From: an uncultured Lachnospiraceae bacterium
GTDB lineage: Bacteria > Bacillota > Clostridia > Lachnospirales > Lachnospiraceae
NCBI GenBank assembly: GCA_910585965.1
Contig: CAJUHH010000017.1
Coordinates: 1-64,000 of the forward strand
Direction: 5' to 3'
Length of the DNA stretch: 64,000 nt
Shown: one piece after another, positions 34,844 to 42,462 of the stretch
How the letters are laid out: each line of letters begins with the position of its first letter
How positions within the stretch are numbered: position 1 is the stretch's first letter
Made by a program: the position numbers and the translations under genes
The notes under the pieces: generated by a model
Seen by the model: the letters and a program-made list of their open reading frames with translations, nothing else
What the model was told of the DNA's origin: nothing
Databases searched by the model: none

Positions 34844-35655
34844 TCTGTTTCCCTCCTTGCCATTTCGATAAAATGTTGTTCAAGTGTGCCACGGTCAACT
34901 TTAAGATCCAATATATGAATTTCTTTTTGCTTCAAATCATTAAGCAAGGAAATCAAAGTATCTTCAATATGATCTGTTTCAAAAGTGCTGTCCCCCTGCC
35001 TCGTTTTGATATGGATAAAATACTTTTCCCCAATTTTATCTGTCAGTTCTGTCGCTGTGCCACAAAAGGCAATATTCCCATTATTCAAAATTGCAAGGCG
35101 GTCACATAAGTTTTCCACTTCTGCCATATCGTGGCTTGCCAAAACAATCGTTTTCCCTTGTGACTTGAGTTTGCGAATTTGCCCGTGAAGTGAAACCCTA
35201 CCCTCAACATCAAGCCCAGCAGTGGGCTCATCAAGAAAAATAATATCTGGATCACCAATAAGTGCAAGGGCAAGATGCAATCGCCTTTTTTGTCCTGTGG
35301 ACAGTTGGATGTACTGTTTCTTCGTGGTTTCTTGAATGCCAAGAGCGTTAAGCATAGTGAAATCAATCTTTGCCTTGTTCCATTTTGAAAATAATCTTAC
35401 AGCCTCCATCGGTTTGATATGGGCAGGTAAGGAGGATGATTGCAACTGAATACCCATTTTCCCATTTACTGTAATTGTACCGCTATCATATTTTCTCAAA
35501 CCCTCAATACATTCAAGGGCTGTCGTTTTTCCTGCACCATTTACACCGAGCAGAGCGAAAGTTTCTCCCTTTTCAATTTCAAAATCAAGTCCATTGAGAA
35601 CAATATTGCTGCCATAGTTTTTCTTTAATCCGCGAACTTGTATTGCACGATTCAT
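34840..35655 (-). CDS. ABC transporter ATP-binding protein
   Basis: About 271 residues from ATG 35655 (GGGGAGAATG upstream). Walker A LLGVNGAGKTTALECIEGL, signature LSTGQKRRLHLALALIGDPD, Walker B IIFLDEPTAGLD and switch His in VLASHDMAEVE are all intact. The C-terminal 70 residues are the extension usual in CcmA/DrrA-type ABC-2 exporters. Energises the permease encoded by the overlapping downstream gene. The MerR-type gene precedes it by 91 bp. Confidence 0.92.
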   Translation of the reverse strand: MNRAIQVRGLKKNYGSNIVLNGLDFEIEKGETFALLGVNGAGKTTALECIEGLRKYDSGTITVNGKMGIQLQSSSLPAHIKPMEAVRLFSKWNKAKIDFTMLNALGIQETTKKQYIQLSTGQKRRLHLALALIGDPDIIFLDEPTAGLDVEGRVSLHGQIRKLKSQGKTIVLASHDMAEVENLCDRLAILNNGNIAFCGTATELTDKIGEKYFIHIKTRQGDSTFETDHIEDTLISLLNDLKQKEIHILDLKVDRGTLEQHFIEMARRETE

Positions 35656-35746
35656 CATTCTCCCCATTTCTGCGCGGCTTTTTTTACGTATGTCCAGTTT
35701 GTGGATGCCGCGCAGACACAAACTTGGGATTGAAAATTTTTAATCT

Positions 35747-36547
35747 TCAATCTTCCACCCCCTCAAACGGATTTTCTCCAATCCTTGAAAAGTAGACTTG
35801 CAAAGCCGGCTCTAAATAGTCGTTTACAATTTTTTGTCTTTCTTCCCAAGCATTTGTAGCGGTATCAATATTGCCGATCTCCATCAATTTAGGAAGCATA
35901 CTCATATCACCGTTCGTAAATTCCATAATCAATCCCCAATACTCTTTGACAATCCGTTGGCATTTCTCGCTTTCAGGGGACACACTTGCCTTTTGAAGTT
36001 CTATCATTTCATCACTCAAACGATTAAATCTATCCATAAAATGCAAACCGCTTTCCTTATCAAACCGGTTACGGATATGGTCAAGCGTATCATCATCAAA
36101 CCGCTTAATGAGATAGTAAAAGTCGTTTTTCATTTGCAGATTGACAATAATATCTGCATACTTCTTAAAATTGACTGTCTGCATTTGTAACACTTCTTCC
36201 TTTAACTGTTCGATTGCTGTCAAAGAAGCAGTGAGCTGTTCTATTTTTTCTCGTATGCTATCTGCCTGTTCGGTAAGGGCGGCTGCCACATCAGACGGTG
36301 TTTCTAAAGAAATTAAGCGATGCTTTATATCATCCAAAGAAAAACCCAATGATTTCAAAGATATAATTTGATGGAGTATAACTAAATCTTTATCTGTATA
36401 AAGCCTGCGCCCTCCTTCACTTTCTGCAGAAGGGGATAACAAGCCTTCTTTGTCATAGTATTGCAATGTACGGACAGTAACTCCCATTTTCTTTGCAACT
36501 TCTCCAACTGTCATAAGCCCAAGCGGTATTGCTCTGTGTTTTGCCAT
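35747..36547 (-). CDS. MerR family regulator of the ABC exporter
   Basis: 266 residues. N-terminal MerR HTH (MTVGEVAKKMGVTVRTLQYY, then DKEGLLSP, and RLYTDKDLVILHQI), dimerisation helix (about 85-120), and a large C-terminal ligand domain like those of multidrug-sensing MerR/TipA relatives. It likely binds the 19-bp-spaced promoter just upstream of itself and switches on the merR-ABC operon when a compound is bound. Ligand unknown. Confidence 0.88.
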   Translation of the reverse strand: MAKHRAIPLGLMTVGEVAKKMGVTVRTLQYYDKEGLLSPSAESEGGRRLYTDKDLVILHQIISLKSLGFSLDDIKHRLISLETPSDVAAALTEQADSIREKIEQLTASLTAIEQLKEEVLQMQTVNFKKYADIIVNLQMKNDFYYLIKRFDDDTLDHIRNRFDKESGLHFMDRFNRLSDEMIELQKASVSPESEKCQRIVKEYWGLIMEFTNGDMSMLPKLMEIGNIDTATNAWEERQKIVNDYLEPALQVYFSRIGENPFEGVED

Positions 36548-36569
36548 AACTATCTGCCTCCTATAATGT

Positions 36570-36600
36570 ATTATGCATCATTACGCTGCGTCACAAGCAA
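36570..36600 (-). promoter_or_regulatory. MerR-type promoter with 19-bp spacer and dyad
   Basis: Minus-strand TTGCTT (complement of 36595-36600) and CATAAT (complement of 36570-36575) are 19 bp apart, the over-long spacing that MerR proteins correct. The dyad TGACGCAGCGTAA (complement of 36581-36593) lies in the spacer, matching the operator form of this family. Confidence 0.75.
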
Positions 36601-36609
36601 GACCTTTTT

Positions 36610-36650
36610 CAAAAAAATTTACGGCAGAGATTTCTCCCTGCCGCCTTTTT
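36610..36650. terminator. Bidirectional intrinsic terminator
   Basis: CGGCAG ... CTGCCG stem (36622-36643) flanked by CCTTTTT on the plus side and TTTTTTT on the minus side. It separates the MerR operon from DNA to its right. Confidence 0.65.
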
Positions 36651-36773
36651 GCTTATACAAAGATAATTTCCTTTTCTACAATTTCCTTTGCACACGCCCG
36701 TATGTATTTGCTTTGCAAATCCACTTTGCCAAAATCTATATAGCATTTTTTACGGCTTATTTTCTTTTTCATT

Positions 36774-36935
36774 CTATCTCGGTCCCAAAAACTTATCCCC
36801 ATTCAAATGTATCATATGCTCCGGCATCATAGTCATTTTCTTTTTAGACGCATAAATATCTACCAGTCTCTCATGACACTGCAAAAAATGTTGCAGGTAT
36901 TTTACCCACAGTATCCCTCCAAAATCATATTACAA
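36774..36935 (-). pseudogene. Unrecognised short open frame, possible gene tail
   Basis: In the 570-bp gap 36548-37121 the minus strand carries an open stretch (YDFGGILWVKYLQHFLQCHE ... MMPEHMIHLNGDKFLGPR) of about 53 codons that begins just after a stop and has no convincing start codon. It looks like the end of a once longer protein. I do not recognise the family. The rest of the gap shows only the terminator and the MerR promoter. Confidence 0.25.
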
Positions 36936-37121
36936 TTATTCTCTGAATAATCCCGGCTCTTCATTAGTCTTTTTCCCATTTCCTGAATACATTCCAAACT
37001 AGGAACTGGCATTGCATTTATCTCTGTTTTTTCTAATATTCATTACACATATCCATTGTTAATTCTATTATAATAAATTTTTCTGCTTTTATATACATAA
37101 CCGCATTCCTCCAAATCCAAT

Positions 37122-37685
37122 TTATATCTGCTTCAGTAACTGTTCCATGTTTTCCCTATGCGGAATAATAATTTCTATATCTACTTCAGAATGAACACTC
37201 ACATATTCCGTAAGCATATCCATTAAGTTGTCTTTGGACTTCATATAATCTTCAATGATTACTTCATCGCTAAATCCAAGTCGTTTTAAAATTATCGCCG
37301 ATACTACACCAGTACGGTCTTTACCCGCCGTACAAAAATACATCACATTGGATTCTGCATTCATGATTATATCAATAATCTTCTCCATCTTCTCATCTAC
37401 CATCTGTTGATAAACAATATGCAAATGTTCAAGCGACTTTGGAGTATCACCGCTACCTGTAACTGGAAGATGAAAATACCTAAATCCGGCTTTTTCCTTA
37501 AGAAAACATGGTTTTTTAACAATCTCTTCATCTGATCTCAAATCTACAATTGTAATTATATTATTATCCAATAACCACTGAACTTCCTTATCAGTCAAAT
37601 TCTCTGGAGCATCACTTCTAATATATCTCATCGTGCCTGTCGGTAGTACACGCGTGTTTCTTGTTGATTGTAATAAAGAACTCAT
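37122..37685 (-). CDS. Tyrosine/dual-specificity protein phosphatase
   Basis: 187 residues. The catalytic P-loop CTAGKDRTG (CX5R) is at about 118-126, preceded by the general-acid region (LPVTGSGDTPK) and the substrate segment NIITIVDLRSDEEI. It fits the Y_phosphatase3 group (PtpB/LipA-like), which acts on phosphotyrosine or phosphoinositides. ATG 37685 has GGAGGG upstream. It stands alone in AT-rich accessory DNA. Confidence 0.87.
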   Translation of the reverse strand: MSSLLQSTRNTRVLPTGTMRYIRSDAPENLTDKEVQWLLDNNIITIVDLRSDEEIVKKPCFLKEKAGFRYFHLPVTGSGDTPKSLEHLHIVYQQMVDEKMEKIIDIIMNAESNVMYFCTAGKDRTGVVSAIILKRLGFSDEVIIEDYMKSKDNLMDMLTEYVSVHSEVDIEIIIPHRENMEQLLKQI

Positions 37686-37782
37686 TTGGATAACCCTCCC
37701 ACATATGATTAATTATAACACTTTTGAATTCTATTTGTCTCTATAAAATATAAGGCATAGCAAACGCCATGCCCTACATTTC

Positions 37783-37977
37783 TTATCGTTTTAATGACCT
37801 CACAATTTTCTCTTTCTGCCTTTTCAAATCATTCTGTTTCTCATAAAGATTATTGCGCTCTTTACAGAGTTCTTTCATACGCTCCAACTGCGCCCGCACT
37901 CTCTCCCGGCAATCCGGCTCTATCTTCTTATATTCCCCGGTCAGATTGCGGATTGTATTATTCTTTCCCTTTATCTG
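37783..37977 (-). pseudogene. Coiled-coil C-terminal remnant, relaxase-like
   Basis: Minus-strand open stretch of 64 codons ending in TAA and beginning just after a stop, with no start codon: NNTIRNLTGEYKKIEPDCRE, then ERMKELCKERNNLYEKQNDL. The charged helical coiled coil resembles the C-terminal tails of mobilization relaxases (MobA/MobL type), but the catalytic part is absent. Read with the adjoining integrase fragment, it marks a deleted mobilizable element. Confidence 0.4.
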
Positions 37978-38006
37978 TCATAATCCTACCAATCCTCACT
38001 TTCCTA

Positions 38007-38402
38007 TCAGCTCATTTCAAAGGTATGTTTCGGACGTTTCTTTGTCCTTTCTGCCTGCTCTAATGCCTTTGACCGCTCTACTACCGACTGTACCTGTTCC
38101 CTGCCTAAATGACGCTCCTGCTTCTCCGCTTCATTCCATTCCGTCATTCCCCTTGTGCTGCCTTTAAAACCTTGCTCTGACAGTGCGTCTTTGAGGGAAA
38201 CTCTCGTATCAAGTCCACGCTTACTGTTATGGATAAAGGGAACATTGGCAGATGTACTTTTTAGAAATTCTCTTTCCCACTCCAACACTTCTTTTTTCGT
38301 GGCAAAACCACGCTTCTTTTTGTGCTTCTTCTCCCCTTTCCAGTTTTCGTAATAGCATTGAGCAGTCCATTTCTCAGTCTTTTCATCTCTTGAAGCAGAC
38401 AT
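38007..38402 (-). pseudogene. Integrase arm-domain fragment fused to unrelated tail
   Basis: 131 codons. Residues 1-50 (TEKWTAQCYYENWKGEKKHK, then KKRGFATKKEVLEWEREFL) are the AP2-like arm-binding N-terminus of a tyrosine integrase, alignable with the intact integrase at 48512 (TWYCKFYYTDYTG and KKKRGF ... EWERAFL). After residue about 50 the core-binding and catalytic domains are missing. A helical tail (RHLGREQVQSVVERSKALEQ) ending in KHTFEMS follows. It is either a deletion fusion or an arm-domain regulator; I favour a decayed integrase. Confidence 0.55.
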
Positions 38403-38430
38403 TCCTTATCCCTCTTTCATATGGTTTGGT

Positions 38431-38922
38431 TCGGCTGATTGTAACCATAAAGCTGGTGTTGGCATTGGTAGTGAAGAATGCAAAGAGCGACCTTGTGTGG
38501 TTCTCCAATATAATTCAGCTAACAAAACATCACCTAATACACTGGTTGCACCTATAACGCATACCACCTCTACGCTTCCCATTGTTGTACCGATTACAGA
38601 GAAAAAGGATTCTTACGGCAAACTGATACTTGATGGAAATGTTCTTCTCGGAAATATTACCTGTGTTAGCAAGGCAAGACTTAGCGATTATATTACCGAC
38701 CTTTCCGCTGATGAAATGAAAGCTGTTGATAAAGCCATTTCTTTATCGCTTGGTATAAATCACCATTATCAGACATTACAAAATATGTATGACGACAAAC
38801 TACAATATATTGAAAAGCTGAAAAGCAATCGTACCTTGCAACAAGCTGATTTGGATTCAAAATAACAACAGCTTGATAAATTCCAAGAATTGCTTGATAC
38901 CTATCATTTTTCAGATATTTAA
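38431..38922 (+). pseudogene. Broken PemK/MazF-family toxin gene
   Basis: The frame reads ADCNHKAGVGIGSEECKERP, then CVVLQYNSANKTSPNTLVAP, VVPITEKKDSYGKLILDG and NITCVSKARLSDYI, the beta-barrel core of PemK/MazF endoribonuclease toxins with a long C-terminal helix. The upstream side has no start codon or RBS and lacks the N-terminal GDIV/Y-type strand. An in-frame TAA at 38863-38865 interrupts a frame that continues as QQLDKFQELLDTYHF to 38922. Two lesions thus support loss of function. No antitoxin gene is visible. Confidence 0.6.
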
Positions 38923-39005
38923 AAATTAGCATATTTTTTAGAAAAATCTCTAAAAGAAATGTAGACAACTTTGGATTTTCATGCTAGTATCAGGATACAA
39001 GAAAA

Positions 39006-39183
39006 GTGTTCACGAGTGGAACGCTAATATAGTATTTCAAACAAGGGAACTACGAGTGAGTTCTCTTTATTTTATTTATGCATAATTTCTTTCCTTTAAC
39101 ATAAAATATTATTACAATTCTTCTTTGGACGTGTGCCAAAGGATTTATTGTAATTAAACAAAGGGAGTCACGAGCGGACTCCC
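39006..39183 (+). ncRNA. Three hairpins with conserved ACGAGYG loops
   Basis: Three stem-loops share a 7-nt loop while the stems differ but remain paired: 39006-39024 (GTGTTC-ACGAGTG-GAACGC), 39045-39065 (GGGAACT-ACGAGTG-AGTTCTC) and 39163-39183 (GGGAGTC-ACGAGCG-GACTCCC). The last two are preceded by ACAA and followed by U-rich tails (TTTATTTTATTT, TATTTATC). The third ends 7 bp from the ParA stop and could serve as its terminator. The 38923-39190 gap has no other feature. Compensated stems around a constant loop indicate selection on RNA (or hairpin DNA) structure. The family is not known to me. Confidence 0.6.
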
Positions 39184-39190
39184 TATTTAT

Positions 39191-40255
39191 CTACAATCTA
39201 TCTACAATCATATCAATTGCATTTAAACATTCTTTTATTTTTTCAGAATTTACTTTTACATCTATACCGTATACCTTATAATATCCTTGCTTCATAGATG
39301 AAAGTAAGCGTCCCAAATGTGCGCATACGACTCCTGCCGTATTAAAATCCCTTAATGGAATAGAGTAATAATTTCTAAACTGTTCTTTCGTTGATATAGT
39401 CTTTGTTGCATTAACAAAATAACTTGGATTTTGTTTGTAGATATCATATAATGCCTTGGACGTAGCATCTGATAATGCCGCAAACGCTGTTGCCGGACCC
39501 TCAAACTGTGTTAATCTATTCCCAATTAGTAAATGAATTTGAGGGACTCTCACTTTCTGCTGTTTTGCAACTTCGGCAAACGTCCATGATCCATATATCG
39601 GATGTTGTGGATTTGTGCCGTGTAAAAGTGCTACCATAGCCGATGCTGCTGTTTTTGAAGAATCATCAGCATTAATAGGTGTCAATAACCTATTTACCGC
39701 CGCAACTGCCATTTGCGTATAAATACTAAAACTTGGATTCGTATCTACAAAGACCATCCAATCATCTTGACAATCTGCAATATTATCAATAAATTTCTTA
39801 AATATTTCAATTACCCATTTCCAAGGCTGTGCGTTTGGTGTAAGTGCCCTTGCTGATGCTGCTTCATTAATTGCAGGTGCCATAGGTTCCATATTTCCGT
39901 CACCACATAATAAATACATATTGCTTGGTGCCCCTTTATTATAGTCACTCACATGAATCAAAAAATCATTTGGATTTGGAAGTTTTGCACCACGTCCATT
40001 TGTAATTACCGTACTTACATAACCAACAACCGATTTGGGAATGTCTCTACTGCATAATTCAACTACTCTTTCATCTCCTGCTGTTCCACCACCTAAAAGC
40101 ATCATGCTAGAATTAGACTGAGGACATAAATCAATAACTAGAACCTTTACATTTGAATGTGTTTCCGCATATCTCATAGATAAATGAAATGAAATCGTAC
40201 TTTTCCCTACACCGCCTTTATTATTCCATAAAGCATAACTATTAATTAACGGCAT
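39191..40255 (-). CDS. ParA-family ATPase, orphan
   Basis: About 354 residues from ATG 40255, which follows GAAGGGGGAAAGAA. Deviant Walker A NNKGGVGKSTISFHLS at residues about 10-25 and Walker B-like VLVIDLCPQSNSSM near 50 define the ParA/Soj group; FVDTNPSFSIYTQMAV is the second acidic motif. No parB or centromere-binding gene is adjacent. It could partition an integrated element after excision or be a stand-alone ParA of accessory islands. The longer frame to 40288 would start with TTG and lacks a proper site. Confidence 0.85.
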   Translation of the reverse strand: MPLINSYALWNNKGGVGKSTISFHLSMRYAETHSNVKVLVIDLCPQSNSSMMLLGGGTAGDERVVELCSRDIPKSVVGYVSTVITNGRGAKLPNPNDFLIHVSDYNKGAPSNMYLLCGDGNMEPMAPAINEAASARALTPNAQPWKWVIEIFKKFIDNIADCQDDWMVFVDTNPSFSIYTQMAVAAVNRLLTPINADDSSKTAASAMVALLHGTNPQHPIYGSWTFAEVAKQQKVRVPQIHLLIGNRLTQFEGPATAFAALSDATSKALYDIYKQNPSYFVNATKTISTKEQFRNYYSIPLRDFNTAGVVCAHLGRLLSSMKQGYYKVYGIDVKVNSEKIKECLNAIDMIVDRL

Positions 40256-40279
40256 TTCTTTCCCCCTTCGCAAACATTT

Positions 40280-40309
40280 TAGAGCCAAAATAGAGCCACT
40301 TCCATTATA
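40280..40309 (-). promoter_or_regulatory. ParA promoter with TGGCTCTA direct repeats
   Basis: TATAAT (complement of 40304-40309) is followed by two direct TGGCTCTA copies (complement of 40291-40298 and 40280-40287), 11 bp apart start to start. They may be an operator for autorepression. Alternatively they are integrase arm sites: the intact element uses TAGTACCA pairs, also 11 bp apart, and TAGAGCCA differs at two positions. Confidence 0.5.
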
Positions 40310-40329
40310 TCATAGATTTCAGAGTTTGA

Positions 40330-40360
40330 AAAAGGGCTTCCCGAAATCTCGGAAAGCCCC
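40330..40360 (-). terminator. Intrinsic terminator left of the att repeat
   Basis: Minus-strand GGGGCTTTCCGAGATTTCGG followed by GAAGCCCTTTTTC: a strong stem with U-run. It lies 23 bp beyond the tuf-like stop codon at 40383-40385. It is either the ancestral tuf terminator, displaced by the element, or belongs to an older element's end. Confidence 0.85.
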
Positions 40361-40382
40361 ATAAAATCCAGCTTTTTACTGA

Positions 40383-40403
40383 TTACTCAATGATAGTAGC
40401 AAC
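40383..40403. repeat. Attachment site, left copy
   Basis: TTACTCAATGATAGTAGCAAC matches 49630-49650 at 19 of 21 positions, with a 14-bp identical core TCAATGATAGTAGC (40387-40400). Read on the minus strand it spells V-A-T-I-I-E-stop, the end of EF-Tu. Confidence 0.85.
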
Positions 40404-40506
40404 CCAACGCGCAAAACTCTTTGCCCTCATTTTCACCCTATTTTTCATTGATTTTATAGGCTTGTTCGCTCTGATTTTCTCTTATTTTTCTATCTGCATG
40501 ATTTTT

Positions 40507-40525
40507 TAGTACCATTTTAGTACCA
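40507..40525 (+). repeat. Putative integrase arm sites, left end
   Basis: Two direct TAGTACCA copies at 40507-40514 and 40518-40525, starts 11 bp apart. The same motif and spacing occur at the right end (49551-49569). The intervening 40404-40506 shows no gene. Confidence 0.55.
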
Positions 40526-41176
40526 CTATCTCAAGCTATTAAGATGGTTCATAATACCCGCTTTTTCCTTACCAGAGAACATGGAGCATCTGGCCATCCC
40601 CATCCAAAATTCACGCTCATAATCCTTTTGAAGCTGCCGGAACTCCTTCATAATCCTTTCGTACTTCTCCCACCGCATATAAGGCGGCTTTGGGATATGC
40701 CACAAATCTTGAATGGGCGTATCAGGGTAATCTTTCCACCACCATGTATATCCTAGCTTCTTTTCCACAATACGCTCCATTTTCAGCCGCATTTCGTCCA
40801 TGCCGCTTTTCTGCTGACTGGAATAATTCAGCTTTGCACAGTTCCGGCACATATAATGTTCCTGCCGTCTGTAAAGGTATCTGACACGCTTTCCGCAATA
40901 TGGACAATGAAAATATAGCCTTGTGGATTTTCCGTCAATCCCTGATACCCTGGACAAAATCAGATCGGTGTACGAATCTCCCTCCCTGATCTCTGCCATT
41001 CCTTCTCCCACATAATAGATAATATCTCCACTGATAATCGGATATTTTACAGTCTCTTTGCAGAAAAGATATTTATCCCCTTTGAGGTAATCATAAAAAG
41101 AAAAGCTGTCAATCCTGCGGAAATTTTCAAGCCGCCTGTGCGTCTTATTATGCCCTCCGGAACCATAGCCGCCCAT
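40526..41176 (-). CDS. Zinc-ribbon protein of phage-satellite type
   Basis: About 216 residues starting MGGYGSGGHNKTHRRLENF, a Gly-rich start seen in many small phage/satellite proteins. A zinc ribbon is formed by FHCPYCGKRVRYLY and HYMCRNCAKLNYSSQQ (about 90-120), followed by a charged helical C-terminus. It probably binds nucleic acid; a role in transcription or packaging is possible but unproven. ATG 41176 is coupled to the RinA-like stop (TAATATG). It is the last gene before the left attachment site. Confidence 0.6.
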   Translation of the reverse strand: MGGYGSGGHNKTHRRLENFRRIDSFSFYDYLKGDKYLFCKETVKYPIISGDIIYYVGEGMAEIREGDSYTDLILSRVSGIDGKSTRLYFHCPYCGKRVRYLYRRQEHYMCRNCAKLNYSSQQKSGMDEMRLKMERIVEKKLGYTWWWKDYPDTPIQDLWHIPKPPYMRWEKYERIMKEFRQLQKDYEREFWMGMARCSMFSGKEKAGIMNHLNSLR

Positions 41177-41177
41177 A

Positions 41178-41504
41178 TTACACCGCATCCTTTCCCCGAA
41201 GCATCCTGTCCAGTATGGAAAGCGTAAGTTTCCGATATGAATAAAAGCTGTTTCTACAGCATGGCATTATTTCCGTTTCCCCAAGCTCCCATTTGATTTC
41301 CATATCGTGGAGTGATTTTCCCTCGGCAATAGATGCTATAATCCACTTTGCTATGTGTGGTTCTGCCTGTCGTGCGGCCACACGTAATAAGTCAGCGTGC
41401 TTCCCTGTCCTGCATTCTTTTAACAATGCCTTTGCCCGGTTCTTTCCCAAGCCATACCCGGCATAACTTTCTTGCACACCGTAACCATTTCGCTTTGCCC
41501 GCAT
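41178..41504 (-). CDS. RinA/ArpU-like phage regulator candidate
   Basis: 108 residues, MRAKRNGYGVQESYAGYGLG followed by KNRAKALLKECRTG and a C-terminal NSFYSYRKLTLSILDRML. The size, the C-terminal Y-x-Y-R-K helix and the location at the end of a phage-type late operon resemble small late-transcription regulators (RinA/ArpU type), but I see no definitive HTH motif. It precedes the zinc-ribbon gene in the same transcript as the capsid gene. Confidence 0.45.
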   Translation of the reverse strand: MRAKRNGYGVQESYAGYGLGKNRAKALLKECRTGKHADLLRVAARQAEPHIAKWIIASIAEGKSLHDMEIKWELGETEIMPCCRNSFYSYRKLTLSILDRMLRGKDAV

Positions 41505-41564
41505 ACCCTATCCCTCCATATACAGAAAGCCCCTGCCGCCTTTATGGAAGCAGGGGAAGACTTT

Positions 41565-42446
41565 CTATTTCGTTTCCTGTGTGCCGCTGTCCGCTTTTGT
41601 GGCCGTCTTTGCCGTCTGCTCCTGATAATAGATTGCTTTTACCTTGTTATCCAGCACAAACGCATCGTAACAGATACGCCCCTCCACAAGGGAGCCACTG
41701 ATTCCCGGTGGGTCTTCATGCACTTTGTAATCTTCCAGTTTTGTCGGAGCAACTGTCGCGCATGGATGCGCCAGCATGAAGCCGAAACTCTCCGGGAGCC
41801 TTACCGCAGGAACCTTTATAACCGTTGCACCGTCCATCATTGCAATGACCCCTCTAAGGCGCATATCCTCCGCAATATCTGTTTCCATGATGATATCTTT
41901 ACTCCGCTTCATCGTGGTGTATACATCCGGCGTAACTACCAAAATACGGCCTGTCTCCGGCACTTCTGAATTATCCAGCGCATTGTTTGCTCTAAGTATT
42001 TCATCAAAGATATTCGTTGCATCCAATACCACTGCGTCTGGCTTATGCCCTGCACCGGAACACATCACGCCATAAGTATAGCTGTCTACCTCTGGAACAA
42101 CCTTTTCCCTGACCTGCCTTGCCAGTGCCGATGCCGCCGCAAGCTGCTGTGCCGTCTCGTCATTGTCCAGCTTGTCGATTGCGAACGTAAAGGAACGGTC
42201 ATTTTTAAGGGTAAATTCTTCCGTTGCCGCATCCAAATCATGGATAGTGCCATACCGGGAGCCGGTAAATCCCGGCACAGGGTTCCGGCTGTAGTCCTGC
42301 ATCTCGCTTGTACCGATTTTGTAAATTTTAATGCTGTGCGCCCCTGTCCAGCTAAAGTCCTGATTCGTCAGGAGCGACTTTTTTGATTCTGTGGTAAAGA
42401 TTTCATCCGTATAAGGCTGAAACTGTGTAACTAAACTGATTGCCAT
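41565..42446 (-). CDS. Phage-type major capsid protein
   Basis: 293 residues. It has the profile of tailed-phage major capsid proteins: FTLKNDRSFTFAIDKLDNDE near residue 80, LAAASALARQVREKVVPEVD, VVTPDVYTTMKRSKDI near 175, and the late GVIAMMDGATVIKVPAVRLP. It would form the icosahedral shell with the scaffold encoded 16 bp upstream. Length is intact and there is no frame damage. The absence of neighbouring portal, protease and terminase genes is unusual for a prophage. Confidence 0.8.
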   Translation of the reverse strand: MAISLVTQFQPYTDEIFTTESKKSLLTNQDFSWTGAHSIKIYKIGTSEMQDYSRNPVPGFTGSRYGTIHDLDAATEEFTLKNDRSFTFAIDKLDNDETAQQLAAASALARQVREKVVPEVDSYTYGVMCSGAGHKPDAVVLDATNIFDEILRANNALDNSEVPETGRILVVTPDVYTTMKRSKDIIMETDIAEDMRLRGVIAMMDGATVIKVPAVRLPESFGFMLAHPCATVAPTKLEDYKVHEDPPGISGSLVEGRICYDAFVLDNKVKAIYYQEQTAKTATKADSGTQETK

Positions 42447-42462
42447 AAAATATTATTCTCCT

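Noticed and set aside
39191..40255. Full ParABS partition system
   Set aside because: No ParB-like gene flanks the ParA gene on either side; only hairpins and short repeats are present, so the ATPase is called an orphan.
40383..40403. Possible remnant of a second tuf gene
   Set aside because: Only the last six codons and stop match EF-Tu; sequence to the right is unrelated. It is explained fully as the att copy made by integration.
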